Source: Anaerococcus jeddahensis (lineage in GTDB: Bacteria > Bacillota > Clostridia > Tissierellales > Peptoniphilaceae). From it: a stretch of 64,000 nt of DNA. Location: contig NZ_CWHU01000005.1 of the NCBI RefSeq assembly GCF_001182725.1, positions 248,001 to 312,000 on the forward strand, written 5' to 3'. Positions 14,895 to 23,743 of the stretch are shown piece after piece. The notes under the pieces were generated by a model, which saw only the letters and a program-made list of their open reading frames with translations, was not told the DNA's origin and ran no database searches. How positions within the stretch are numbered: the stretch's first letter is position 1; the number at the start of each line of letters is the position of its first letter. Both the position numbers and the translations under genes were made by a program.

Positions 14895-17036
14895 TTATTT
14901 TTCATCTTCATATTCCACATATGAAAAATAGTGGTCTCTTTCGTTTAAATCTTCATTTTCGTAAGTTTCTATTACTTCCTTGTTGATTGATTTTACCAAA
15001 TCTATTATATATGATCTTAGATTTGCTCTTCCAAACATTTTTTTGCCCAAATTTTGTTTTATACTTGTAACTTTTTGATAATTTACTATATATTTTGCAA
15101 GATCAACTCCTTGGACTCTTCTTTTTTTGACAATAAATTTTGATATAAAGGTCAAAAGATCATAGAGTGTGTTTGATTTTCTTTTTAAATATCTTATCAA
15201 GCTTCTAAAAAATAATCCCTTTATGGAAACTAGCTTGTCAAAAAAGGCATCTTTTGATCCGTCTATTTCAAATCTTATATTTTTAGTTAAAAATTCAAAA
15301 ATTTCATTTATTTCTTCTTGGCAATAATCTATAAATTCATCTGTGATTGAATATTGTGGATTATTTAATTTTGCCATAAATTCTACTACAAAAGAAGGAG
15401 TAGTTTTTTCATCAAGGGCCCTATACTGGTAAATATAATTTGCAAAATCGTAAAGAGTATGGCCATCTTTTGAAATTTTCATAGAAAGTCCCTTTTTCAT
15501 GATCTTATCGTAATAATAAATCATATTATCGGTAGTCATAATTTTTTCTTCAAATTGTTTTATTAAAATTTCCAAACATTCTTCCAAATTTTTCGCCTTA
15601 ATCAAGGCGTGGGACTTGTATGAATCAATTTTTATAAAAATTTCCCCATCAGCCTCAAGAATATTTACAAAACCTAATTTTTTTAAGTGAATAGGAAAGA
15701 TATTTTTATAAATTTTTAAAAGTTCATTTATATATCCATTTTCTGGAAGTATATATCCATTTTCTGGAAGCCTTATTTTTAAATTTGAATTTAGCCTATC
15801 AAGGGCAAATTTTTTTATATCCATTTCAGAAATTAAAGGATTTTTTGCCATTGAATGAACGTAATTAAACAAGACATCCTTTAGGGACAATTGGTTTTTT
15901 AGGGCATAGGCTATTGAATTATCAACTTTTATTAACTCATCCGATAAATTTGTAAAGGTAAATGATTTTATTAGTTGAGTTTTTGAATCAAGGGAGAAGC
16001 CTTGAAATTCTTTTACATCATCCAAAATATTAAGGTGTCTTATTGGGAGGGGATAGGTCACGGTTGAACCTGTTTGAATATTAAATATTTCATTTCCCAA
16101 AGCTGACTTATATTTTGCAGTTCCATTTTCGTGCAAGTGACCTGTAAATAAAAATTTCACTCCCATATCAGCCAAAACTTCTATTGGAAGTTTATCGTTA
16201 ACTCTTGGATCACTATCTTTGTATTTTTCATTCCAATTTTTTATGATAAAGGGTCCCAAAACCAGTCTTTGGTCTCTAAAATTTGGAATAAAAGCATGGT
16301 GAGAAATTACAAAAACCATATCAGCTCTTTTTTTGGCCTCATCTATTTTTTCTATTGCCCATTTTATTAAATTTTTATCAAGAGCACCAACAACATTATT
16401 TTTTCCGTCTTTGTGATTTTGCTCGTAATCACAAGAATAAATTGAAGTATCAAGAAAAATTAAGGATAGGGAGTTTTTTTCTTTTAAATTTGTATTTATT
16501 CTTGCAACATATGAACCATATCCTTGACCGTAATAGGAATTTTTAAAATTTCTATTATATTTTTTATTAATGAAATCAAGATAGGATTTAAAAATTCCTG
16601 TATCCTTATAAAATTCTAAAACTTTATCCTTGTACAAAAAATCATAAATTTCAAAAAATTCTTTAGGCCCAATCCAATCGGTACTTTTTAAATTTTTATA
16701 GTCAAAAGCCTGCTTATTATTTATGTCGTGGTTTCCTGGAATTAAAAAAATTCTTCTTGAAGGATCTTCGTCTATCCAAGTTTTTAAAATTTCTTTTACT
16801 TCATAATGAGAAAGTTTTTCCCCGTCTTTTGTCAAATCACCAGGAATTATTATATATTTGCTATCATTTAAACTGGAAAGATTCAAAGCTTCTTTCAAAA
16901 GGCCTTGTCCTTCAACCAAAAATTTTCTATCATATCTAATAGCCATATTAAATTCTTTATTATCAGCCATAAATTCTCTTGCCAAAATATGGGTGTCAGA
17001 GATAATGCTTAATTTTATATTTTTTTCATTTTTCAT
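14895..17036 (-). CDS. Calcineurin-like metallophosphoesterase
   Basis: Large (713 aa) metallophosphoesterase. The dinuclear metal site motifs are near the N-terminus: ISDTHI, IPGDLTKDGE, IPGNHDINN, ISHHAF and FTGHLHENG, in order over residues 10-300. The C-terminal 400 residues are helical with no domain I recognise; similar architectures are found in clostridial surface or cytosolic phosphoesterases. No signal peptide is present. I start at the ATG at 17036, preceded by GGAAGTGGA, rather than the ATG seven codons upstream. A 21-bp tandem duplication lies at 15730-15771. Substrate unknown. Confidence 0.8.
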   Translation of the reverse strand: MKNEKNIKLSIISDTHILAREFMADNKEFNMAIRYDRKFLVEGQGLLKEALNLSSLNDSKYIIIPGDLTKDGEKLSHYEVKEILKTWIDEDPSRRIFLIPGNHDINNKQAFDYKNLKSTDWIGPKEFFEIYDFLYKDKVLEFYKDTGIFKSYLDFINKKYNRNFKNSYYGQGYGSYVARINTNLKEKNSLSLIFLDTSIYSCDYEQNHKDGKNNVVGALDKNLIKWAIEKIDEAKKRADMVFVISHHAFIPNFRDQRLVLGPFIIKNWNEKYKDSDPRVNDKLPIEVLADMGVKFLFTGHLHENGTAKYKSALGNEIFNIQTGSTVTYPLPIRHLNILDDVKEFQGFSLDSKTQLIKSFTFTNLSDELIKVDNSIAYALKNQLSLKDVLFNYVHSMAKNPLISEMDIKKFALDRLNSNLKIRLPENGYILPENGYINELLKIYKNIFPIHLKKLGFVNILEADGEIFIKIDSYKSHALIKAKNLEECLEILIKQFEEKIMTTDNMIYYYDKIMKKGLSMKISKDGHTLYDFANYIYQYRALDEKTTPSFVVEFMAKLNNPQYSITDEFIDYCQEEINEIFEFLTKNIRFEIDGSKDAFFDKLVSIKGLFFRSLIRYLKRKSNTLYDLLTFISKFIVKKRRVQGVDLAKYIVNYQKVTSIKQNLGKKMFGRANLRSYIIDLVKSINKEVIETYENEDLNERDHYFSYVEYEDEK
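15730..15771 (-). repeat. Two-copy 21-bp tandem duplication within the phosphoesterase gene
   Basis: Units at 15730-15750 and 15751-15771 differ only in the last base and encode the heptad LPENGYI twice in frame. This looks like a recent in-frame slippage duplication. Confidence 0.85.
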
Positions 17037-17174
17037 AAATTCCACTTCCCTTTTCATCTTAATTTAAATATACCCCATAAAGAAAAATATGTTTTGAATT
17101 TGCATTTTAAAAATAAAAAATTAAAATAGCAATTGAATAATTTTTTTGAAGATAAAAAAATTTTAAATTTAATC

Positions 17175-17202
17175 TTGACTAAATTAGTATGGATTGTATA
17201 AT
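17175..17202 (+). promoter_or_regulatory. Promoter of the Cys T-box transporter operon
   Basis: TTGACT (17175-17180), 16-bp spacer, TATAAT (17197-17202). The transcript would start close to 17209, just before the T-box leader. Confidence 0.65.
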
Positions 17203-17208
17203 ATTTTC

Positions 17209-17452
17209 GTAATATAAAAAAGCAATGAAAAGAAGAGTAGGTTTGTCATACTTTACAGAGAGGTTATTTGCTGAGATTAACCAAGTTAAAACAAATTGAA
17301 ATGCATCTTAGAGTTCTACACCGATATTAGGCTGTAGCGGCTTCTCCCGTTAAAGAGATAAGGGTTAATAGACCCTGAGAGATTTTTATTATTTAATGAA
17401 AATAAAAAGGTGGAATCACGGTAGCTCGTCCTTTGTTAGGACGGGCTTTTTC
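17209..17452 (+). ncRNA. T-box leader with TGC (Cys) specifier
   Basis: tRNA-sensing leader RNA. Visible parts: AGAGTA of the specifier loop 5' side (17234 area), CAGAGAG and the GCTG apical motif of Stem I, then ACAAATT pairing back to GGTTTGT. The 3' side of the loop reads GAAA-TGC-ATCTTAGAG, aligning with the known pattern GAAA-codon-A-TTCTTGAG, so the specifier is TGC (17302-17304), cysteine. The antiterminator T-box is AAGGTGGAATCACG (17407-17420). The competing terminator is AGCTCGTCCT / AGGACGGGCT (17423-17446) plus TTTTT. Uncharged tRNA-Cys should switch on the ABC transporter downstream. Confidence 0.85.
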
Positions 17453-17487
17453 TATTGTTTTTTATAAAAAAATATTTAGGAGGATTT

Positions 17488-18591
17488 ATGAAAATAAAAT
17501 CAAAAATTGTTGGAGTCTTACTTATTGGATCTCTTGTTTTTACAGGATGCCAAAGTCAAATAAATAATGGAGAAAATTCAACTGAAAAGAAAAGTTCAGT
17601 TTCAAGTGAAGTAAGTAAAAAAGATAAAAGATTTGAAGATGTTCAAAAAATTGCCGCTGAAAATGCAAAAAAAGATATCAAAGAGGAGCCAAGATACAAG
17701 GATAAAATAAAATTAGGATATTCTGGTGACTTGTGCTTGGGTGGACCAAATATTGCAAATTTAAATGGATATTTTAAAAATCGTGATGTTGAAGTTGAAT
17801 TTGTAAATACAAAAAATCCTAAAGATGCTCTTGGAAGTGGAAAACTTGATGGTTTAGTTGGAGAGTTTGCAGCCATGGTTGTTCCTGCTACAAAAGGACT
17901 TGATATAGTATTTTCATCAGCATCTCACACAGGATGTAAATCACTTTATGTTTTAAATGAAAGCAAAATTACAAAAACAAAAGAGCTTGAAGGAAAAAAT
18001 CTTGCAATAACAAATGGAATTGGAAATTCAAATCACAATACTGCTTTAAGATTTTTTAACCACGATGATGTTGATCCTGATAAGGTTACTTACAAACAAG
18101 TTGATAATGCAGCAGTTATCCAAGCAATGAAAGATGGAGAAATTGATTCTGCAGTTTTGGATGATCAATTTGCCAAAAAATTTGTTGATAAGGGAGAAAT
18201 TAGAGCTATTAGATCTATGACTCATGATGATGATTTTGGAAAAGAAGTTTGCTGTGTCCTTGCCTTTAATGGAAAATTTGCAAAAGAAAATCCATTAATA
18301 GCTGAAAAGATTGCATCTGCTATCCAAGAAGCAAATTCTTACATGCAAAATAATCCGAAAGAGGCTACACAAAAATTATTTGACAATAAGCTTGCAAGTG
18401 GAGATTTTGATGCAGGACTTGAGCTTATAAAATCTTATGATTATTCTGTAAAAAATGATCTTGCAGAAAAAACTTTAAAATCAATTTTCACAGATTATAA
18501 AGAAATTGGTCTAATTGAAGATGAAAGAAGTGTTGATGAGTTAATGAAATCATACTGGCTTCCAATGGGAAGTTTTTATGATGAAAAATAA
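17488..18591 (+). CDS. ABC transporter substrate-binding lipoprotein (SsuA/TauA/NMT1-like)
   Basis: Solute-binding lipoprotein: signal ending LVFTGC (Cys about 21), then a two-lobed periplasmic-binding-protein fold of the sulfonate/nitrate/pyrimidine-precursor (NMT1) type, with IKLGYSGDLCLGGPNIA, a central LEGKNLAITNGIGNSNH lobe junction and IDSAVLDDQFAKKFV. The ATG at 17488 follows TAGGAGG; an upstream in-frame ATG has no site and lies in the leader. Control by a Cys-specific T-box argues that the ligand is a cysteine precursor or sulfur source (sulfonate, cysteine derivative), which the fold also permits. Exact ligand is inference. Extra Cys residues in the mature protein are notable for a secreted protein. 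Confidence 0.85.
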   Translation: MKIKSKIVGVLLIGSLVFTGCQSQINNGENSTEKKSSVSSEVSKKDKRFEDVQKIAAENAKKDIKEEPRYKDKIKLGYSGDLCLGGPNIANLNGYFKNRDVEVEFVNTKNPKDALGSGKLDGLVGEFAAMVVPATKGLDIVFSSASHTGCKSLYVLNESKITKTKELEGKNLAITNGIGNSNHNTALRFFNHDDVDPDKVTYKQVDNAAVIQAMKDGEIDSAVLDDQFAKKFVDKGEIRAIRSMTHDDDFGKEVCCVLAFNGKFAKENPLIAEKIASAIQEANSYMQNNPKEATQKLFDNKLASGDFDAGLELIKSYDYSVKNDLAEKTLKSIFTDYKEIGLIEDERSVDELMKSYWLPMGSFYDEK

Positions 18592-18610
18592 AATTAAAAA
18601 AGGATAAAAT

Positions 18611-19576
18611 ATGGAAGAGATTAAAGACGATAATGGAAAAAAAATAATTTTTAGAAAAATTTTGCCAATAATTTTTGGGATATTTTCAATTTTAGAATAT
18701 TTATATTTTCCAAACTATGACAAAGAAATGATAGCTACGCCCGTATATTTATATTTTTTGATAAGTTTACTGGCAATTTATGGGATGTTTTTTATAATAT
18801 CATTTAAAAATGAAAAGTTAAGCGAAAATTTGGATTATAAGGCGCCCTTATTTGCCTTTGTCTTTTTGCTTTTAACAATTTATGATCTTTTAACTTTAAA
18901 ATTTTCGATTTTACCATTGCCATATTTTGCATGGCTTGATATGATCATGAATTCTATGATTGCCGACAAGGGATTTTTGCTTGAATCAACTCTTGCAAGT
19001 TTGAAATTATTATTTACAGGATATTTTATAGGATCAATTATAGGAATTACTACTGGAATTTTTGCTGGATATTCAAAAAAAGTTGATTATTGGGTTGATC
19101 CTTTTTTAAAATTATTGGGACCAATTCCTACAACAACTTGGATTCCTGTAGTTATGGTTCTTGCGACAAGTCTTTTTGGTGGAGCTGTTTTTATAATTGG
19201 ACTTGGTGTTTGGTTTCAAACAACTCTTGCAACAATGACAGGAATTAAAAATGTCGATAAATCTTATTATGAAGCTGCCAAAACTTTGGGAGCAAGCCAA
19301 AATGAATTGGTAAGAAAAATTGCTCTTCCATCAGCAAGTCCAAATATTTTTCAAGGATTAATTTCAGCCATGAGCTCAGCTTGTACATCACTAATTGTTG
19401 CAGAAATGCTCGGTGTAGAATCTGGACTTGGTTGGTATATAACTTGGAAATCTTCATGGGCAGATTATTCTTCAATGTATGGAGCAATAATTATTTTGGC
19501 CCTTACCTTTATAATAGTAAATGTAATTTTAAAAAAGATTTCTAACAGGGCCTTAAGTTGGCAAAAGGAAGTGTAG
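18611..19576 (+). CDS. ABC transporter permease (SsuC/TauC-like)
   Basis: Membrane component of the same transporter. The C-terminal 200 residues hold the binding-protein-dependent permease domain with the EAA-type loop YYEAAKTLGASQNELVRKIALPSASPNIFQGL that docks with the ATPase. The N-terminal part has about three extra hydrophobic segments (roughly residues 13-105), making 321 aa, longer than minimal SsuC. An AAAAAAGGA site is upstream. It lies 19 nt after the binding protein and 1 nt before the ATPase gene. Confidence 0.88.
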   Translation: MEEIKDDNGKKIIFRKILPIIFGIFSILEYLYFPNYDKEMIATPVYLYFLISLLAIYGMFFIISFKNEKLSENLDYKAPLFAFVFLLLTIYDLLTLKFSILPLPYFAWLDMIMNSMIADKGFLLESTLASLKLLFTGYFIGSIIGITTGIFAGYSKKVDYWVDPFLKLLGPIPTTTWIPVVMVLATSLFGGAVFIIGLGVWFQTTLATMTGIKNVDKSYYEAAKTLGASQNELVRKIALPSASPNIFQGLISAMSSACTSLIVAEMLGVESGLGWYITWKSSWADYSSMYGAIIILALTFIIVNVILKKISNRALSWQKEV

Positions 19577-19577
19577 A

Positions 19578-20324
19578 ATGGAAAAATTAGAATTAAAAAA
19601 TGTATCAAAAGTTTTTGAAAAAATTGACGAAAATGAAAAAACACACGCTCTTAAAAATATAAATTTATCAATAAAAAATAATGAATTTGTTTCGATAGTT
19701 GGCCCATCGGGTTGTGGAAAATCAACCATGTTAAGATTGATTTCAGGTCTAATTAAACCAAGTCAAGGTGAAATTTTATTGGATAAGAAAATTATTGATA
19801 AACCCTCATCAAGAAAGGGCATGGTCTTTCAAAAACCCACACTTTTTCCTTGGCTAAGTGTTGGAGAAAATGTAGGATTTTCTGGATCCTTAAAAAATGA
19901 AGAAAAAATTGACGAGAAAGAAATTGATCAAATGTTAAAAAAAGTAGGCCTTTATGAATTTAAAAATTCTTATCCAAAAGAATTATCAGGAGGAATGGCT
20001 CAAAGAGTTTCATTAATTAGGACTATGATTTCAAAACCAGAAATATTTTTGCTTGATGAGCCTTTGGGAAGCCTTGATGCTTTCACAAGAATGAATATGC
20101 AAGATGAAATTTTAAATTTGTGGCAAGAAATTAAAAATCTTATGATTATGGTAACTCATGATGTGGAAGAAGCTGTTTATATGTCTACAAAAATTATAAT
20201 AATGGAACCAAGACCAGGAAGAGTTAAAGAAGTTGTAGATATTAATTTGGATTATCCAAGAGATAGGACAAGCCAAAAATTTATTGAATACAGAAATAAA
20301 ATTTTAAAAGTTTTAAATTATTAA
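19578..20324 (+). CDS. ABC transporter ATP-binding protein (SsuB/TauB-like)
   Basis: Cytoplasmic ATPase powering the transporter. Walker A GPSGCGKST (residues about 41-49), Q-loop VFQKPTLFPWLSV, signature LSGGMAQRV, Walker B FLLDEPLGSLD and the switch His in MVTHDVEEAVYMS are all intact. The sequence style (PWLSVGENV, EPRPGRVKEV) is that of the nitrate/sulfonate/taurine subfamily. It is last in the Cys-T-box operon and is followed by a strong terminator. Confidence 0.9.
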   Translation: MEKLELKNVSKVFEKIDENEKTHALKNINLSIKNNEFVSIVGPSGCGKSTMLRLISGLIKPSQGEILLDKKIIDKPSSRKGMVFQKPTLFPWLSVGENVGFSGSLKNEEKIDEKEIDQMLKKVGLYEFKNSYPKELSGGMAQRVSLIRTMISKPEIFLLDEPLGSLDAFTRMNMQDEILNLWQEIKNLMIMVTHDVEEAVYMSTKIIIMEPRPGRVKEVVDINLDYPRDRTSQKFIEYRNKILKVLNY

Positions 20325-20347
20325 TTTATTTTTTAAAAAATCAAATT

Positions 20348-20382
20348 AAGCTAACCTTATTTTTTGGTTAGCTTTTTTTTGT
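20348..20382 (+). terminator. Terminator of the ABC transporter operon
   Basis: AAGCTAACC / GGTTAGCTT around a T-rich loop, followed by TTTTTT. Confidence 0.85.
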
Positions 20383-20434
20383 AAAAATTGTATAATTTAT
20401 GTGATAAACATCCTAAAAAATAGAAAGGATTTTT

Positions 20435-21322
20435 ATGGTTGATTCTAAAAAAAATGAAAGAGTAAGTGCAATAATCTTTGGACTTATAAATGTAGGACTT
20501 GTTTTTCTTTCTACATATTATTTGATTTTTGCATTTTGTGTGCCGATTTTTACGGCTATAAAATTGTGGGATTTGGATGATAAAAATAAGCCAATATTTT
20601 TATTTGTTAGCGGATTATTTTTGGCTTTAATTGATAGAAATTTAGCTTATTTTCTCATGCTTCCAATGTTAATAGCTGGACTTGTAATTTATTACATAAT
20701 TAAAAGAAATAAAACTGACAAGGATTCAATAAAAATTCTTACACTAATATTTTCAGTTTTATCTTTGGCGATTATTGGGTATCTTTACACTAAGACAGGT
20801 TTAAAAATAAATGATTTAGTAAAAAATATAGAAAAAGTATTTGTTGAACAAGATTTTAAATTTGATAAGGAAATAATAAGAAAAAGTTTAAAAACTATGC
20901 CATCTCTTGTAGTTTTCTTCTCATTAATTTATAGTATGATTTCTTTAAAATTGGTTAGAAATTACTTGAATTATAAAAATGAAAATATAAGGGATTTAAG
21001 AAGAGTTAATACAATAAGAATTGAAGTTAAAGATTTAATACTTATTTTTGCCTCTTTGATTATTTCTATAGTTTTAAGTAAACTCTTAGGATTTTCAAAA
21101 GAATTTATATATTTAAATTCAATAATGACTTTAAAATTAATATTTTCTATAAATGGAATTTTACTTATAGATTATTTTGTAACATTAAGGAAAAACAAAT
21201 TATCAAGAGTCTTTAATTGGTTTTTATTGTTTATATTATTTTCCTACGCTGGAGAAATAATTGCCCTTATTGGTCTTATTGATACATTTGTTAATCTTAG
21301 AAAAAAAGTGAGGATAAGATGA
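20435..21322 (+). CDS. DUF2232 (YybS-like) membrane protein
   Basis: A 295-residue polytopic membrane protein with about eight hydrophobic segments. Position immediately before gdpP, rplI and dnaB matches the yybS-yybT-rplI-dnaC order of Bacillus, and the C-terminal SRVFNWFLLFILFSYAGEIIALIGLIDTFVNLRKK is in keeping with DUF2232. The assignment relies more on synteny and topology than on motifs. It overlaps gdpP by 4 nt. AGAAAGGA precedes the ATG. Molecular role is unknown. Confidence 0.75.
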   Translation: MVDSKKNERVSAIIFGLINVGLVFLSTYYLIFAFCVPIFTAIKLWDLDDKNKPIFLFVSGLFLALIDRNLAYFLMLPMLIAGLVIYYIIKRNKTDKDSIKILTLIFSVLSLAIIGYLYTKTGLKINDLVKNIEKVFVEQDFKFDKEIIRKSLKTMPSLVVFFSLIYSMISLKLVRNYLNYKNENIRDLRRVNTIRIEVKDLILIFASLIISIVLSKLLGFSKEFIYLNSIMTLKLIFSINGILLIDYFVTLRKNKLSRVFNWFLLFILFSYAGEIIALIGLIDTFVNLRKKVRIR

Positions 21323-23322
21323 AAGATAAATTAAGGTATTTTACAAAAGAAAATTATATATTTATACTGATATTGCCTCTTATTATTTCTTTAATCTTAT
21401 TTTTTTATGAAAAAATATTTGCAACTATTGGTCTAATTTTTGTGGTTTTATTATATTTTTACATAAAAAAAATAGATGATCACAATGAAGATTATTTTCA
21501 AGCTTATATTGATGAGATGGATTATTCTTTTGATGAAATAACCAAAAACGTAGTATTTCAAATGCCATTTCCAATAGTAATTTTGGAAGATGGAAAAACA
21601 ATCAAGTGGCATAATTCAAATTTTAAAGAATTGTTCGAAGCTAAAAATTTGATAGGAAAAAGTGTAAATAACTTTATAGCAGATTTTAATTCAATTGATT
21701 TTACAAAAAAATCCACAGATCCTATAACAGTTGATATTTACGGTAAGGTTTATGAATTTTATTATTCTACAATAAAAAGAGAAAAATTTGATGATGAGCT
21801 TACCTTTGTCTATGGAATTGACAATACAAGTGATGAAAATATTAAAAAAATATTTAAAGATAGAAGACTTGTAGTTTTAACGATGTATATTGATAATTTT
21901 GATGATTTAAGACAATCAACCAAGGCAAGTGACAGGTCATCACTTACTGGAGAAATTGATAGGCTAATAATGAATTATTTTGACAAATATGGTGCCATGG
22001 TCAGAAAATATGAAAATGATAGGTACATGGTAATGATTCATTTTGAAGATTATAAAAAAATTTATGACAGTAAATTTAAAATTTTGGATATGGTAAGGGA
22101 TGTCAAAAAAGGAAATTCTATCCAACCAACCCTATCTGTTGGTGTTGGTTTATCTGGATCAAAACCATTTGACGTTTATGAAGAATCAAGGATTTCAATA
22201 GACATTGCCCTATCCCGTGGAGGAGATCAAGTTGTAATTAAAGAAGGAGATAATTACGAATATTTTGGAGGAAAATCAAAAGCAACAGAAAAAATTTCCA
22301 AAGTAAGAAGTCGTGTTATTTCTCAAACTTTAAAAAGATTGGTAGAAAATTCATCAAAAGTTTTTGTCATGGGCCACAACAATCCAGACATGGATTCTTT
22401 TGGATCATCTCTTGGAATTTATGAGGGAATAAAAAGTATTGGAAAAGATTGTTATTTCGTTTTAAATGATATAAACAAACCAATTGAAAATATTTATAAT
22501 AGAACAGTTGAAGATTTGGAAGGCTTTAGGGAAGATATAGTTACAGAAATTAAGGCTTTGGAATTAATGGACCAAGGTTCTTTAGTAATTGTAACTGATA
22601 ATCACAGAAAAAATTCTACAGAAGCTCCATCACTTTTGGATAAAACTGATCAAATTGTAATAATTGATCATCACAGAAGGGGAAATGATTATATTAGAAA
22701 TGCTACAATTTCTTACATCGAACCTTACGCATCTAGTGCAAGTGAGCTTGTAACAGAAATTTTAAATTACTTTGATGAATCATTTAAGGCAAGAGTTCCA
22801 GTTGCAGAAGCTCTTCTTGCAGGTTTAACTGTAGATACTAAAAATTTTGTCTACCAAACAGGAGTAAGAACTTTTGAAGCTGCATCAATTTTAAAAAGAT
22901 GGGGAGCAGATTCTATTATAATTAAAAGAATGTTCAAAGATGATTTTGAAATAGTTAAATATAAATCAGAAGTTATAGCTGATTCGACAGTTGTTTATGA
23001 TTTTATAGCAATTGGTCATTTTAATAGGGAAATGGACGGCTCAACTTTGATAGCAAGTCAAGCGGCTGATGATTTATTAAATATAAAAGGTGTTAAGGCA
23101 AGTTTTGTTTTAACAAGATCAAACGATAAAATTCACATATCAGGAAGAAGTTTGGGAGATATTTCAGTTCAATTAATTTTGGAAAGAATAGGTGGAGGAG
23201 GACATTTGACCTCAGCTGCAACCCAACTTGATATGAGTATTGAAGAAGCAGAAATTATGCTTAAAAAAGCAATTAAGGAATATTTAGAGGAGGAAATACA
23301 AGATGAAGATAATATTGACTGA
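21319..23322 (+). CDS. gdpP: Cyclic-di-AMP phosphodiesterase GdpP
   Basis: Membrane-bound c-di-AMP phosphodiesterase. Two N-terminal transmembrane helices (14-30, 35-50), a PAS-like domain (about 78-170), a degenerate GGDEF domain (about 180-310, no GGDEF signature), then DHH/DHHA1 (340-660). Catalytic motifs: GHNNPDMDS (352-360), TDNH (427-430), DHHRRG (450-455) and GGGGHLTSAATQL near the C-terminus. Length 667 aa is normal. It controls c-di-AMP, hence potassium and cell-wall homeostasis in Gram-positives. It overlaps rplI by 20 nt. Confidence 0.93.
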   Translation: MKDKLRYFTKENYIFILILPLIISLILFFYEKIFATIGLIFVVLLYFYIKKIDDHNEDYFQAYIDEMDYSFDEITKNVVFQMPFPIVILEDGKTIKWHNSNFKELFEAKNLIGKSVNNFIADFNSIDFTKKSTDPITVDIYGKVYEFYYSTIKREKFDDELTFVYGIDNTSDENIKKIFKDRRLVVLTMYIDNFDDLRQSTKASDRSSLTGEIDRLIMNYFDKYGAMVRKYENDRYMVMIHFEDYKKIYDSKFKILDMVRDVKKGNSIQPTLSVGVGLSGSKPFDVYEESRISIDIALSRGGDQVVIKEGDNYEYFGGKSKATEKISKVRSRVISQTLKRLVENSSKVFVMGHNNPDMDSFGSSLGIYEGIKSIGKDCYFVLNDINKPIENIYNRTVEDLEGFREDIVTEIKALELMDQGSLVIVTDNHRKNSTEAPSLLDKTDQIVIIDHHRRGNDYIRNATISYIEPYASSASELVTEILNYFDESFKARVPVAEALLAGLTVDTKNFVYQTGVRTFEAASILKRWGADSIIIKRMFKDDFEIVKYKSEVIADSTVVYDFIAIGHFNREMDGSTLIASQAADDLLNIKGVKASFVLTRSNDKIHISGRSLGDISVQLILERIGGGGHLTSAATQLDMSIEEAEIMLKKAIKEYLEEEIQDEDNID

Positions 23323-23743
23323 AGATGTTAAAAAAATTGGTAAAAAAGGTGAAGTAGTAAATGTAAAACAAGGTTACTTTAGAAATTTTATTTTGCCAAA
23401 CAATCTCGGTGTAGAAGCAAATAAAGAAAATTTAGCTAAACTTAATGAGCACTTAAAAGAGCTTCAAAAAGAAGAAGATAAAAATATTAAAGAAGCTAAT
23501 GAAAATAAAGAAAAAATTGAAAATACAGAAGTAACAATCAAGGTAAAAGCTGGAGAAAATGGAAAATTATTTGGTTCAATTACAAATATGGATATTAAAA
23601 AAGCTCTTGATGAGAAAAATATAGAAGTTGATAAGAAAAAAATCGACAAGGCTGATATTGATTCCTTAGGATCATATGAAGTTGTAATTAAACTCTACCA
23701 ACAAATTTCTGCAAAATTAAAAGTGAATGTAGAGGCCGAATAA
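23303..23743 (+). CDS. rplI: 50S ribosomal protein L9
   Basis: Large-subunit ribosomal protein. N-terminal globular domain MKIILTEDVKKIGKKGEVV.VKQGYFRNFI..N (family signature), then a long charged connecting helix (about 40-75) and the C-terminal rRNA-binding domain (GENGKLFGSIT). Length 146 aa is normal. The AGGAGG site lies inside the gdpP coding end, so translation is coupled with gdpP. Confidence 0.96.
   Translation: MKIILTEDVKKIGKKGEVVNVKQGYFRNFILPNNLGVEANKENLAKLNEHLKELQKEEDKNIKEANENKEKIENTEVTIKVKAGENGKLFGSITNMDIKKALDEKNIEVDKKKIDKADIDSLGSYEVVIKLYQQISAKLKVNVEAE

Noticed and set aside
15730-15771. CRISPR-like repeat
   Set aside because: Only two directly adjacent units without spacers, in frame inside a gene.
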